A stretch of 64,000 nt of DNA. It comes from Clavaria fumosa (taxonomy: Eukaryota; Basidiomycota; Agaricomycetes; Agaricales; Clavariaceae). The notes beneath the pieces are model-generated. The model saw nothing but the letters and a program-made list of their open reading frames with translations. It ran no database searches and had not been told where the DNA came from. Made by a program: the position numbers and the translations under genes. Positions 43,868 through 54,738 of the stretch are shown piece after piece (the first letter of the stretch is position 1; each line of letters starts with the position of its first letter). The DNA lies in the NCBI GenBank assembly GCA_951802425.1, contig OX637800.1, positions 1,736,001 to 1,800,000 on the forward strand. Direction: 5' to 3'.

Positions 43868-45024
43868 TCATGGCAATCCCAAGCACCCGCCAGTCTGCAA
43901 CCGCCGTACGAGACAGGCAATTGGAAGTCGGTCAAAAAGACGACATCACATTGAAATGAACCAAGGGGGGGAAAAAAAAAAAAAACGGAGGTGTTGTTGA
44001 CCCAAGTTGAACGTGAAAGATGGTTAAAACATTGATTAATTAAAAAAGCGCACCTGGCCTAGGAACGCATCAATTGTGTCGCCGTCTTCTATCCCTGACT
44101 GTAAGTTATGCGTGAGCGGGTGAGCCGTAAGAATCACGAGAGTAAAAAAAAAAACGCCCGAAAAGAACGGGGGAGAAATCCATGACTCTTACCTCGGCGG
44201 GCGTTGACGTGGGCTGCAGTCTCTGGCCTTCAATTACAAACTTGAGCGTGCCTTGATAAACGAAAGACGAAGATGATCAGTATCGGGAACAATTCAAAAG
44301 GGGAGGTTTTTTTTTTCTTTCTCTTTTCAAGTCCTATGAAAGGGTAAGGGGCCAGCCACCCACCCACACAGAAAGCACCGAATTGAGAAGGCGACATAAA
44401 CTGACCTGGGTCTTTGCGAAATCGTTTCTGTCATGCTCAGTCAGTCAGACTGGGGGGTCCACAAAAAAACAAAAAAACAAAAAAAAAGGGCCGTGAAGAA
44501 CAAGAGAAACAGGCGTCTCACCTCAGCAGCCTCAAATATCTTCGATAGAAGGGTGTTCGCTTTCACCCTCACTTGGATCGCTGGCGGGGCGCGAACGACG
44601 ACGAGGAGGGAGGGCCGGGGTTCACAGGCCGGATAGCCGAGGCGAGGGCGCGTTTCCCCCAACATGTCGAGGAAACGAGGGGGACGGTGTTCATGCGCAT
44701 CGGGAGCGGGACCAAAAGAAAAAAGGAGAAGACAGAAGACAGCTTGTCAGCGGACCGGAAGAAAGGGACAGGGGCCAAAACGAGCAGGATCGGGGGGGAA
44801 AGGGGAAAAAGAAAAAAAACACAAGGAGGAAAGGGCGGAGTCCAAGCATCCCAACCAGCAGACAAACGAATAAAAACCCAACACCAGAAAAGGGGAAAAA
44901 TGGCGACAAAATGACACAATGACTCACCCTCCGACTCAAACACCACGGTAACAGTCAGCTTCGGCTTGACGTCCTGCTCCGTGCTCGGGCCCCCCTTGGC
45001 AGATGCGCTCTCGGGCGTGCTCAT
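43868..45024 (-). CDS. SMT3: SUMO (small ubiquitin-like modifier)
   Basis: Six small exons, 45024-44928, 44580-44522, 44427-44406, 44251-44193, 44098-44054 and 43894-43868, join in phase to 102 residues. SUMO is conjugated to lysines after processing to a C-terminal Gly-Gly. The disordered N-terminus (MSTPESASAKGG) leads to VKPKLTVTVVFE, VRVKANTLLSKIFEAAEKRF, GTLKFVIEGQRLQPTSTPA and IEDGDTIDAFLGQTGG, then the removable tail CLGLP. Exon 3 is only 22 nt (KRFRKDP). The introns are longer than elsewhere in the window (94-347 nt), which is unusual for so short a protein. Confidence 0.92.
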
Positions 45025-45068
45025 GGTGGTAGCGTGTGTGTGTGTGACTGTATGTGATACAAGTTGAA

Positions 45069-45079
45069 TTATATATAAA
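45069..45079 (-). promoter_or_regulatory. TATA box of the SUMO gene
   Basis: The minus strand reads TTTATATATAA about 45-55 bases upstream of the ATG. A CA-repeat lies between it and the start codon. Confidence 0.55.
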
Positions 45080-45284
45080 CCAAGCGTGAGTCGTCTTTGG
45101 AGAAAGTGTCCCCCCGCAGCGCCGGGGAAAGGGCGAGAGAGAGAACGCTACTAGAAGCAGCTCAGCTAGAGAGAGAGGGGGGGTGGCGTCCACAACCCTT
45201 GAGGACAGAAGTCTCTTATGAATTGGAGGAGAGCGGCCAAAGACCCAAGGACCAAAAAGACGACCAAAGACAACTCTCCATGCC

Positions 45285-45308
45285 GCGATCACGTGGAGAT
45301 CACGTGTG
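45285..45308. promoter_or_regulatory. Two GATCACGTG sites upstream of the SUMO gene
   Basis: gatcacgtg occurs twice within 24 bp. CACGTG is the E-box core bound by bHLH factors (Cbf1/Pho4/SREBP type). About 270 bp upstream of the SUMO ATG; function is inferred. Confidence 0.4.
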
Positions 45309-45309
45309 C

Positions 45310-46022
45310 AACTCTCTCTCTCTACTGTCCATAAAGTAACAGCAACACCAAGAGAAGGGAGAGAGACAAACAGCCAACGAACGAAACGAACCAACGACAC
45401 CACCTGCGACACTCGACCCGACCCGACGCGACACGACATCCCAGCCTCGCGCCGCCCGACGCCCGATTTGAGACACAGCACACAGCACACAGCACACCAA
45501 AGCATTCCGTCCCCCCACCCCACCCCGTCCCCCAAGTCCCCACGCGCCCGCGCTGCCCCCACGCTACCCCATCCGCCGTCGCCGCCGCCGCCGCCGCCGC
45601 CGTCATGACGCCGTCCGCACCTAGGGCCAGCGTTGCTCCCGCTCCCACCACCACCAGCACCAACGCACCACACCACTCCCTTTCCAGCCCGCCCGCCGAG
45701 TCGCCGACGAGGGGGGGGGGGGTGGGGGTGGACGCGAGCAGGGCTCGTGAGAGCCAGGCCTGGGGTCATGTCGTCCGAACGAATACTGAACGAACGCACA
45801 CACCCCCACCCACGCGCCGCCTGCCGCCACGCGCTCTCCTAGACCAGACTAGACTAGACCCGCGGTAACAAAAAAAATCGTGGGATCTCTGTCCCCACAC
45901 TCACCCCGGAAAAAAAAAAAACACATCTTCTAACAAAGTACACAACACTAACGTTACACCACCAAGAACGAGCCAAGCCGCGAGCGAGCAAAAAAAACGA
46001 ACGAACGAACGAACAAACCCAT
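45310..46022. other. Intergenic, low-complexity
   Basis: Contains repeated agcacac units (about 45476-45505), a CCG trinucleotide run (45575-45603) and G runs near 45711-45722. No gene is supported; the overlapping open frames on both strands follow from the skewed composition. Confidence 0.5.
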
Positions 46023-48237
46023 CTAACACCCCCCCACCTCGCGCCTCCACACCTCCGCCCACGCCATCACGAAATACAGCACTCCCACCGGCAGCGCACA
46101 CCGCCGCCCCACCTCGCCCCAGTCCCACCGCCGCCCGCCCCACGCGCCCCCGCGCCACCGAGGCGGCGGCGGCCCCGCCCTGCGCTGCCCCCCCGCTAAC
46201 GCCAGCCCCACCGCCGCTGCTGCCGACACGCCATTGCCGACGCCGCCCCCATCGCTTCCACCGCTCCCACCACCATCGCCATCGCCATCACCCCCACTCC
46301 CACTCCCGTTCATGATACCCCCGTTCGCGGCACCCGACGCGGCACCCGCACCCGCACCCGCACCCGCGTCCCCACCCGGGCCGCCCGGCTCCCACCACAG
46401 GTTGCTCGTCACCCACAGCTGCACCGCGCGGCTGCAGCTCGTGCAGCTGCCTACGACGGCCCAGCACGCCGCGGGGCGTACGTTCAGCCCCGTCCCGCTC
46501 CCACCCCCACCACCACCACCACCAGCAGCAGCAGCAGCAGTAAGCCCACCGAGCACGCCCCCGCCCCCGAGCACGCGCAGCGTGACCTGCGTCGCGGGCC
46601 AGCATATCGCCTGCAGCGCAACGAGCCGGATGAGCGTCGACAGCGGCGCGTAGTACACGCGCCACCGCGCGAGCAAGCCCGTCGTCAGGTGCAGGCACTG
46701 CAGGCCCGTCAGCGTCGACTGTGCGTGTGCAGCGGGCGCGTGTGTGTGTTGTGTGTGTGTATGTGTGTGAGAGAAAGAGTAGAGGGGGTGTGTATGTCAG
46801 ACATGGAACGGGGCGACGGGACGGGGGCGCACCCATAAAGCAGCAACGAGGTAGTCCACACGCTCCGGCGGCGGCCGCGTGGCACCCACACCCGCACCCG
46901 CACATGTGCGCAGCGCACTCGCGTCGACGAGCCGCACGCGCGGGTCCGGCGGCGCGTACACGCGGTACAGGTTGTAGAGCGTGCCCGCGAGGGCGGGGCC
47001 GACCGAGAGCCACCGACACGCCTCGAAGAGGAGGAGCGTCAGCGCGTGCGGCGGGACGAGCGGCCCTGAGGGGCGGATGATGCGCGAGGTGGGGAGCTGG
47101 TGTGCGTGTGTGAGTGCGTGTGCGTGTGCGTGTGCGTGTCGTGGTAGGGTAGAAGAAGAAGGTGGTGGGGTCGTTTGGCGGTCGTCGTCGGAGTCGTTGG
47201 AGTCGTAGGATTTCGATTTGATTTGATATTCGATTATCGTAATCGTGTTAGAAATAATCAAGATAAGGATTTGGGGGCGAAGGGGAACGTACGGGCTCCT
47301 CAGCCTCCGTCTCCGTCTCGCCCGCACCGGGCTGTCCGGGGGTCGTACATATATTTTTTGGGACATGGGTAGTCGCAGCAGCAGCAGCAGCTACTGCACC
47401 CGACGACGCGATCGCGATCCCCGTCGCGTGGTGGTGGTGGTGGTGGTGGTGCCCGGCTCCGCCCGCAGTCGCAGTCCCGCACCCGGGTGCCGGACCGTTA
47501 GCGGCTCCCGCCGCTCCGCCAAGATAAGGATAGTGCTGAAGAAGGTGGTGGTGCTGGTGACGCGAAGAAGAGGAAGATGAGGCGGTGGTGGTGTTGTTGT
47601 TGGCGGGAAACCCGGGAAACCCGGGAAAAGTGGGGAGCGCGCTGCTGCTGCTGGTGCCGCTGTTGCTGTTGCTGTTGGGGAGGCGATGGCGCAGTTTGTT
47701 AGGGGGGGCGTGTATGTCCGTCGTAGGTGGTGGTGGAGACGGGGGCGGGACTGGGGCAATGTGGTTCACCACGGGTATGGCCCCCGGCAGCAACGGCAGC
47801 GGCAGTGGTGGTATTATCGCCTGCCGTGCCAGCGCCAGACGGTGGTTATGCTGCAGACGTGCAGCGAACACGATATCGTCCCCGTCCTCGCCGTCAGACG
47901 ACGACGGTGCGTCCGTCCTGTTCGTCGTCGTGCCCGTGTTCGGCATGCTCCCCCCCGGTGGCGCCAACCCCGCCGTGCGAAAGTAGGGCGGTGGCTGTGT
48001 TAGTGGGAGTGAATACGAGGGTGGTGGTGGTGGTGGGGGTGGTGAAGAAAGGGGGTACGGTGTGGGCGAGGATGGGTGATGTGGGAGGTGTAAGACGGGA
48101 GAGGAACGCGAGCGGTGTTGTGCCCGTATTGTTGTTGATAGTGGAGTTGTGGTTGTATTGGTAGTGCGAGTGTTTGAGTAAGCTCTTTGACGAGTTGTTG
48201 ACCCTGATATTGAGTTGATGTGATAGTTTTTACTCAT
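46023..48237 (-). CDS. EOS1: EOS1-like N-glycosylation membrane protein
   Basis: Exons 48237-47293, 47096-46833 and 46718-46023 (introns 196 and 114 nt, both CA/GT-rich) join in phase 0 to 634 residues. The first 315 residues are low complexity (Ser/Thr/Pro, poly-His, poly-Ala). The conserved membrane core has LLLFEACRWLSVGPALAGTLYNLY, STLTGLQCLHLTTGLLARWRVYY, STLIRLVALQAICWPATQV, a WAVVGSCTSCSRAVQLWVTSNL segment and the ending VLYFVMAWAEVWRRE. Yeast EOS1 is an ER protein affecting N-glycosylation and oxidative stress tolerance. Two large Gly/Ala/Asp-rich inserts interrupt the last exon. Family call from motif recall. Confidence 0.8.
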
Positions 48238-48368
48238 AGTGAGTGTAGTAGTAGAGAATGGTAGTGATAGATGAGAGATTGATTGATCGACTTTTGAGAT
48301 GACAATGAAATGACGTCATTATTATCATCATCACAACAGCACTATAACACTGATAGTACTGCCACACT

Positions 48369-49328
48369 CTAAAGCACACCAGGTAAGAACCACCATCTCA
48401 CCCTATCAGCCCATTCATCCCACTCCTCTCCAAACACCCGTCTCATCTCTCCATCCTCAGCTCGTGCTCGACTCACTCCAACACTCACAGTCCACACACC
48501 CCACACAAAACAAATCCCAACCCCGATCCACTCCCCGCGCCCAAACGGCATCGCACGCGCTAGCAGCCCTCCCCCCACACCCGTGTCCACACCCCCGCCA
48601 AGCACACACGCCACCACCCAGCTCCCCCGCGTCAAATGCGCGAGCGCAAGCCCAAGCACCAGCAGCATGCTCCCCGTGTACGCCGGGTGCCGCACCCACG
48701 CGTAGCCCCGCTCCCGCACGAGCCGGTGCGCCGCGCACACCGTCAGGTCGAACGTGAACAGCCGGCCCAGCGTGCGGAAGCAGTCCAGCCGCACCCACGT
48801 CCCGAGTATCACCGCCAGCACACCCGCCCCGAACACCGGCGTCCAGTGGATCCCTCGTATTCCTGAGGTCGATGAGGATGACGGCGACCACGACCATGGC
48901 GAGGACGACGACGGGCAGAGCACCGTCTCGGCGAGTGTCGGCAGGGGACGCGCGAGCAGCGTGCGTGCATACGCGAGGATCTCAAACACCGTGCACGTCC
49001 AAAACACGTATCTCTGTGCCTGCCAACCCGCTCAGCGCTCAGCCCCACTGTGTGTGTAAGTGGTGAGCGCAAGCAACAAAACACACACCATAAATACGAA
49101 CGTCGCCGCGCGCAAGGCGGGGTGCGCCTCCGTGTGGTACCGCTTCGGCGTCAGCGGCTCCCGTCTCTGCTCCTCGTCCTTCCCCGCCGCCGCTTCGCTG
49201 ACCTCGTCCGTCGGCACCGACAGCGACGCAGACGGAGTCAGGCTCGGCGGCACCGGGTTCGGCGGCGTCAGCGCCACCTGGTAACACCCCGCCTGCACCG
49301 TCGCTAGCACCGCGCGCACAAGGGACAT
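48369..49328 (-). CDS. Isoprenylcysteine carboxyl methyltransferase family protein
   Basis: Exon 1 (49328-49089) and exon 2 (49013-48369) around a 75-nt intron (GTGTGT..ACAG, phase 0) give 294 residues. Without splicing, a TGA at 49032 would end the frame. Several membrane segments are present, and the C-terminus has the ICMT core LGRLFTFDLTV, YAWVRHPAYTGSM, RARAEDGEMRRVFGEEWDEW and RVRWWFLPGVL (cofactor and substrate side). ICMT (Ste14) methylates the prenylated Cys after AAX removal, in the ER. It could be the canonical enzyme or one of the extra homologues common in Agaricomycetes. The stop lies 131 bp upstream of the EOS1 start, same strand. Confidence 0.82.
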
Positions 49329-50257
49329 TGTTGGAGTGTGTGTTGGGGCCCTTTTTTGGTTTTGGTTTTTTTTTTGGTTAATTTCGTCAAGAGGTCGTGA
49401 GGGAGGAGGGGGTGTAGGTACTCTGTCGAGAAAAACTTTGTGGGGGGAAAGGGGAGGAGGGAAGGAGGGAGGGGGGGGGGGGGTTATGTAGGACGCGGAG
49501 GCGGCGAGGCCCTTTTTTTTTTCCTTTTTGCGTGTGCGTGCGGTGCAAATGGCGTGTTTACAGCTTGCCATTAATGCAGGAAGGTACGGGGTACGCAAAT
49601 GGATGGTGGTTGGCTGGCGATCGAAGGGGGGGGGGGAGGCGGCTTGGCCCGTCCTTGGCGTTCCCCCGCTCTCGCCACGCCGTTTTACCCTTTTTGCGAA
49701 CGCGCGAAGACCCCATCATCTCCACGTTGTTTTTCTTTTTGCTGTAAGCTGGAGTGGCGTGGCGTGGCTTTGCTACGATGCGATGCGATGCGTCTAGCGC
49801 GATCGGGGGGGTGGGGGTTGCGCTACGCGAGGCTAAAAAAGAACGATTAGGAAGAAGGAAAGAGGGAGAAAGGCTTAGAAGCCTCCGAGGAAGCGGTCGC
49901 CGTTTGGGGGCTGGACGGGGGGTGGAGCGGACTCATTCACTCCCTCCCCTTCACTCCCCCCCCCCACCCCGCCGAGCTTAACGCTAAAGGTTAAAGAATA
50001 AACGTGTGGCGGATTTTTTATTGGGCGGTGTGGGAGGTGTTTTGTTGTTTGAGTTTTTGAAAGGGGGGGGAAACGGATGGAAGGACGGACATGGTGCGAC
50101 GATTAGACTTTACCCCCCTCTGGCCGTTTTGCCGAGGAGTAGTGCTGAGCAGCGGAGGATCGCCACGTACGTACGTGATCGGGGACTATCGTGTTTTCGA
50201 TCTTGTTGCTGGGAAGGAAGGAACGCGTAGAGGAACGGGTTTGGACGGGAGCGGCGG

Positions 50258-50282
50258 CACGCACGCACGCACGCACGCACGC
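50258..50282. repeat. Tetranucleotide microsatellite (ACGC)n
   Basis: About six tandem copies of acgc, followed by other short repeats. Confidence 0.9.
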
Positions 50283-50544
50283 GTCTTGGGCTGGGCTGGG
50301 CCGAGCGCGACTCGCGGGTGTGCGGGTGTGCGGTGTGCGTCAATGCACGGCGGAGCCGCGCCGCGGGTCTCGCGTGTGCGTTGGCCGTGGCCCCGTGGCG
50401 GGGCGCTCTTGCTCTTGTGATTTGTGTGTTGCTCTAATGTGGTGGTGCGCTGTGTGGTGTGGTGCGGTGCGATGTGTCGGGGACATGGACATGGGACGGA
50501 TGTCCATGTCGTGTCGTAGCCCGTGCGCGCCCGCGCGGTGTGTT

Positions 50545-50905
50545 TGAGGTGGTAAGTGTCATTGATGATGTATTGGTCAACGATGTGTTTGATGATGTGT
50601 TGATGATGTATTGGATGATGAGTTGATGATGTGTTGATGACGTATTGTCGGTGTATTGACGACATGTCGACGACGTATTGACGACGTATTGACGACGTAT
50701 CGATGACGTGTCGACGGCGTGTTGATGACGTATTGACGGTGTGTCGACGGTGTATTGACGGTTCGTCGACGATTTATCGACTGTTGACGACGTGTCGACG
50801 ACGTGTTGACGACGTGTTGACGACGTGTTGACGACGTATTGACGACATATCGACGACGTATCGACGACGTATTGACGACATGTCGATGATGTGTTGACGA
50901 CGACA
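50545..50905. repeat. Minisatellite, core gacgacgtattg / gacgacgtgtcg
   Basis: About 360 bp of degenerate 11- to 14-bp units built on (t/c)gacgacgt(a/g)t. The left part drifts to tgatgatgt, the right part is most regular. The opposite strand translates as Ser/Thr/Arg-rich repeats, which I read as a by-product of the repeat and not a protein. Confidence 0.9.
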
Positions 50906-53500
50906 CGCTGGCGTGTCAACAATACAGTATGTTGCCGCGCGCCAGTGCTGTGCTGCCCGTTTACGTTCGCTGTTGCGTCACCCGCTGTGGCCCCGGTGTG
51001 TCGAGAGGTCGACGATACGTTCGTCGCCATGTCGACCGCTCCGCGGCTTCACAGCTGTTTCTTTTACCTCTTTCCTTGTCGCGAGAAAAGGAAAAGGAAG
51101 TTTCGCGTCGGCGATAGGGCGGGGAAGGGGGGCGGGGGAGGGGGTTGAAAATTGAAAAGAATTTTGAGGAGTGAAGGGAGTGATGGCGATGCGGAGGTTT
51201 CAACCGATCAGAGCCTGGATCGGAGATTTGAGGTTACTGTAATATCGATGACAGCATACGCAACTTCGATACTGTAAACAGATCCTGTCCCAACTGAGAG
51301 CTTGTTTGGCAACGGTCGTGTCATTATTATGGCGGAAGGCGCCGCGGCTGTACTCTACTCTCTGGAGATCAACTGGTGTTCCGACTCCGGCGCCGCGGCA
51401 ACTCAAAAAGAGAGACACATCTCCATCTCCGCGCTCAGCACAACCCAGCCCCGCGCGTACCCGCGCGCTTTTTGCAAGTCTCATTGGAATGCTGTAACCT
51501 TCCCTCTCCCCCCCTTTTTTTTTCTTCTTCTCTCTCTCTCTCTCTCTCTTCTTTTCCGGGTCCGCAACGGGAGTTTGTGCGGTGGGGGGTCGTTGCCGCC
51601 ACGCTCCACTCTGGCAAACGACGAGGACGCAGCAAATACGAACAACCCAAGAAATTAAAAATAAAGAAAGGGAAGTTCCCCGTCCATCGTCGATCGCGGC
51701 TTTTTTTTGGGTAGAACACCACCACGCAACCTTGTTCCCCACCCACCCCACTGGCGGACCTATCAAAATTTTGGCGAAACCTGAGGCCCGAGGGCTCGCC
51801 GCTTTGGCGAGATGATAGCGTCGTCGTCCCACCAAAAGCCAGGCTCCCTTCCCGCTTCCCCGTCGGCAGACGCGTGGCCCAGAACGAAGGTTGCCGGCGG
51901 TTCGAGGTAGCCGGCTGGGGGGGAGAGGGGGGCGTGGCGTGGCGTGGCGTGGCGGCCAAAGTGAACACCTTGAAGCAGCCTCCCCCCCCGCCCGCCGCCC
52001 GAGCCTCTTCTTCCGGGGGAACGAACGACCCCCCCGCGCGCGCGGATGATTGGCTCGGCTGCGCAACACAACAACACCCCCCGTGCAAAACTCGTATTCG
52101 TTACCAAAACGAATCACCCCCCCACGCCCACGCCCGGTTCGCGGCGCGATGGGACGGACGGACGGACACGCCCCCCCCCCCCCATTTTTTTTTCTCGGTC
52201 CCCTCTCTCTCTAAGCATGGCGATGACGGTGTGTGTGCGTTCGCGGGCCCACCACGTTCAGCACCCAGAGGGGCAAAGGCTATTTTATCGTATCTAAAGC
52301 CAAAAAAGGGAAAAACGAAACGAATAAAAAGGCAAAACAACACACAAAGGAGGTGGTGGGGGGAGAAACTTCAAACTCTGACCGTGCAAAGAACTCGTGT
52401 AGCGCCCCGTCCTCTACCGCATTGTCGAGCTTGTCGTCGCCGCCTCCCCTTGCGCCGGTGGTGTACCTTAACCTGGCGTTTTATACAGCATATGCACGTT
52501 GTGGTGGGCAGCAGCGCAGGAAGAGCAAAGTGGTGCGCGCGAGCCCGTCTCACCACCGTTGACTTCCGCGCTTCTCGCCGGGGTGATGCCACCTACGCGC
52601 ACGTACAACACACACACGCACACGCACACTGCACGCACGCATACACGAACCGAGGGGATATACGGCTTTCCCCGCAGCGGCCACCAAGGGCACGTTGGGA
52701 CTGGGCCGTTCAAAAAGCCCCCCACCCCCCTCCCCCTCCCCCCAGGGCGCCGGCCGGCAAGTCCGCGCGTCGCTCGTGCTTCGCATGTATTTGACGGCTC
52801 GTGCCGCCTTCCCGCAGCTGGGGGCGCCTCTGGACCCACGCGCCTGAACTGCTGGGGTATACAGTATACAGCGAGCTTCTTTCGCTCCGGTCCGCGCGGG
52901 CGAGGGAACATTGCGATGGACGGGGGGGGGGGGCAGGGGCAGCACGCGATCGCCGGGGGCGAATAAAACGCAGAACCGGGGGGGGGACTGAGGCATCCGC
53001 TCGAAAGCCACGGTGGTGGTGAGGGGCAGGCCGCGCAGGGCCGCCTCTAGGAGGTCTGGGTAAGGTGCTCCAGCCACGATAAAGCATATTCAGGACGACC
53101 GCCCCCAGAAGCTCGCGGGGCAGTGGTGGGTGGGTGGGTGGGGCACATACACACGCCCTTCGTGACGATCCTTCATCTTCGCGATCCACGTGCCCCTGCA
53201 GTAGTGGCTTCGTCTGGTCTGGGTCCGGCGTCTGGACAGGTCAATAGAGGCAATCAATCCTCTACTCCCCCCCCTTGCATTGCGCTTTCTCTTGAGACTC
53301 GCTCGCACATCCTGCCGTTTTGGAAAAAGAAAATGGCAAACACTCGGTTTTGGAGGAGCGGCGGGGAGGGGAACGGGTTAAATTGGATTGGCTGTACCAC
53401 GCATGCCGCCCTGTGTTCGCAAAAGCCTATTTTTTCCCGAGGGGGAACTGAAAAAGATTCGTGTGCGTGGGTGAGATCAGCTCAGCAGTTGTCAGAGACT

Positions 53501-54593
53501 CGGAGGTCGAGGTAGGAAGACGCGGGGGCAACTCTCTCGTGGGTCACGCGCTATTCTCACGCCCTTGGTCATGCTATCTTCATTCAGACTCATGGCAAAG
53601 CCATCATCCTCGGCGCGAAAATCTGGAAAACGACTGGGCAACCCAACGACGACGACCCTTGAACGCCGCCCACTTTCTTTTTTTTTTCTTCGGTTCGGCC
53701 TGTATATCGCCGCACCCCTATTGCATTTGTGGAATGTAAGACCTATATGGCCAAGGATGGATCTTAGCGTCCATGGACTATAAAATATCTCGTGTTGTGT
53801 TGCTGGATTCGAGTTGGCCTCAGGGCTGACTGGACTTATGTTTTCTTGGGCTTCAGTTCTGTTGCCTCCTCCAGATAAACAAAAAGATCCGACTCCATGC
53901 GGGGATTTTGGAGGGAGGGGTTTTGGAAGTCAAGGTGCGGGTCGTGCAGCGCATCGCCGTTGAGGGTCCTAAAGCCTCTGAGACAGTATCAAACGCTCAC
54001 GCATTCCCACGGGCAACTGTTCAAGGCAATTACAGAAGATCTAAAGATATTATGGTTGACGCGCTTTTTTGCCAATCGACCGAAGAAGCTGCATCCTCAG
54101 TTCCTATTTCCAGTGACTTTATAAATTCTTCTGATTGCCCCAGTTCTCATAAATCTCATCCATCAAATCTTTTCAACCGTCTAGTGATTTTTTTCATTTC
54201 GGAACACACGCCGGATTCGGTTATCGAGAGCCGTATATCACCACGAAAGGCCGGATCGAGTATCACTTTTTAATACGTTTGGCCGCTGTAACTGTTCTTC
54301 CTCTGTGATGGAAGCTTGTTTGAGTTCTATCGGTTTGACGGAAGCGCACGACCCCTACCAGTCCTCATCTGGCCAGGTTTCCAATGTCAGGAGGATTCAG
54401 CTTGTTAACACCTTTTCTCCCACTCGCCTCTTTCTTATCAGTCTGCCAGTGCACCCCCAACACGCGAATTAAATTTTCTGACCTGCTGGCTATGTGCGAT
54501 ATAGCATTCTCACATGGTGACAACTAGTGTTCAGCCTGCACAACTTAGCTTAGAGGCAGTGCCAATAATTTGTAAAGAAGAGCGTATCGTGGT
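53501..54593. other. No supported gene
   Basis: A 121-codon plus-strand frame at 53908-54273 is unrecognised and has no clear splice partners. Composition returns to average here. Confidence 0.4.
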
Positions 54594-54738
54594 TAGTTGG
54601 GACGATGTAGAGATGGATAAGACGTAGATTTCGAAGTGACTACATCCTTGCACGTAATGTATATGACTCTGACTGGCACGTCTCATCAAAAACTGCATCC
54701 TTCGTAAGGACTAAGCAGTAAGGACTGAGTTATTCTCT

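Larger units (their letters stand above)
49330..53500. other. GC-rich, homopolymer-laden intergenic DNA without a defendable gene
   Basis: Long runs of G or C (for example 49471-49484, 52171-52182 and 52921-52932), CT and CA microsatellites and poly-T stretches. Frames of up to 305 codons exist on both strands but have skewed composition, no domain, and overlap each other. I saw no tRNA or rRNA. Upstream promoter DNA of the methyltransferase must lie at its left end. Confidence 0.5.

Noticed and set aside
49032..49034. In-frame TGA in the methyltransferase, first read as a broken gene
   Set aside because: A 75-nt GT..AG intron (49014-49088) in phase 0 removes it and leaves a coherent protein.
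50545..50905. CRISPR-like array
   Set aside because: Units are about 12 bp, degenerate and without spacers, and the organism is a eukaryote.
50434..51030. Ser/Thr/Arg repeat protein on the minus strand
   Set aside because: It is the translation of the minisatellite, and its repetition follows the DNA repeat.
51200..52117. 305-codon minus-strand frame
   Set aside because: Skewed GC-rich composition, homopolymer runs, no domain, and overlapping open frames on both strands.
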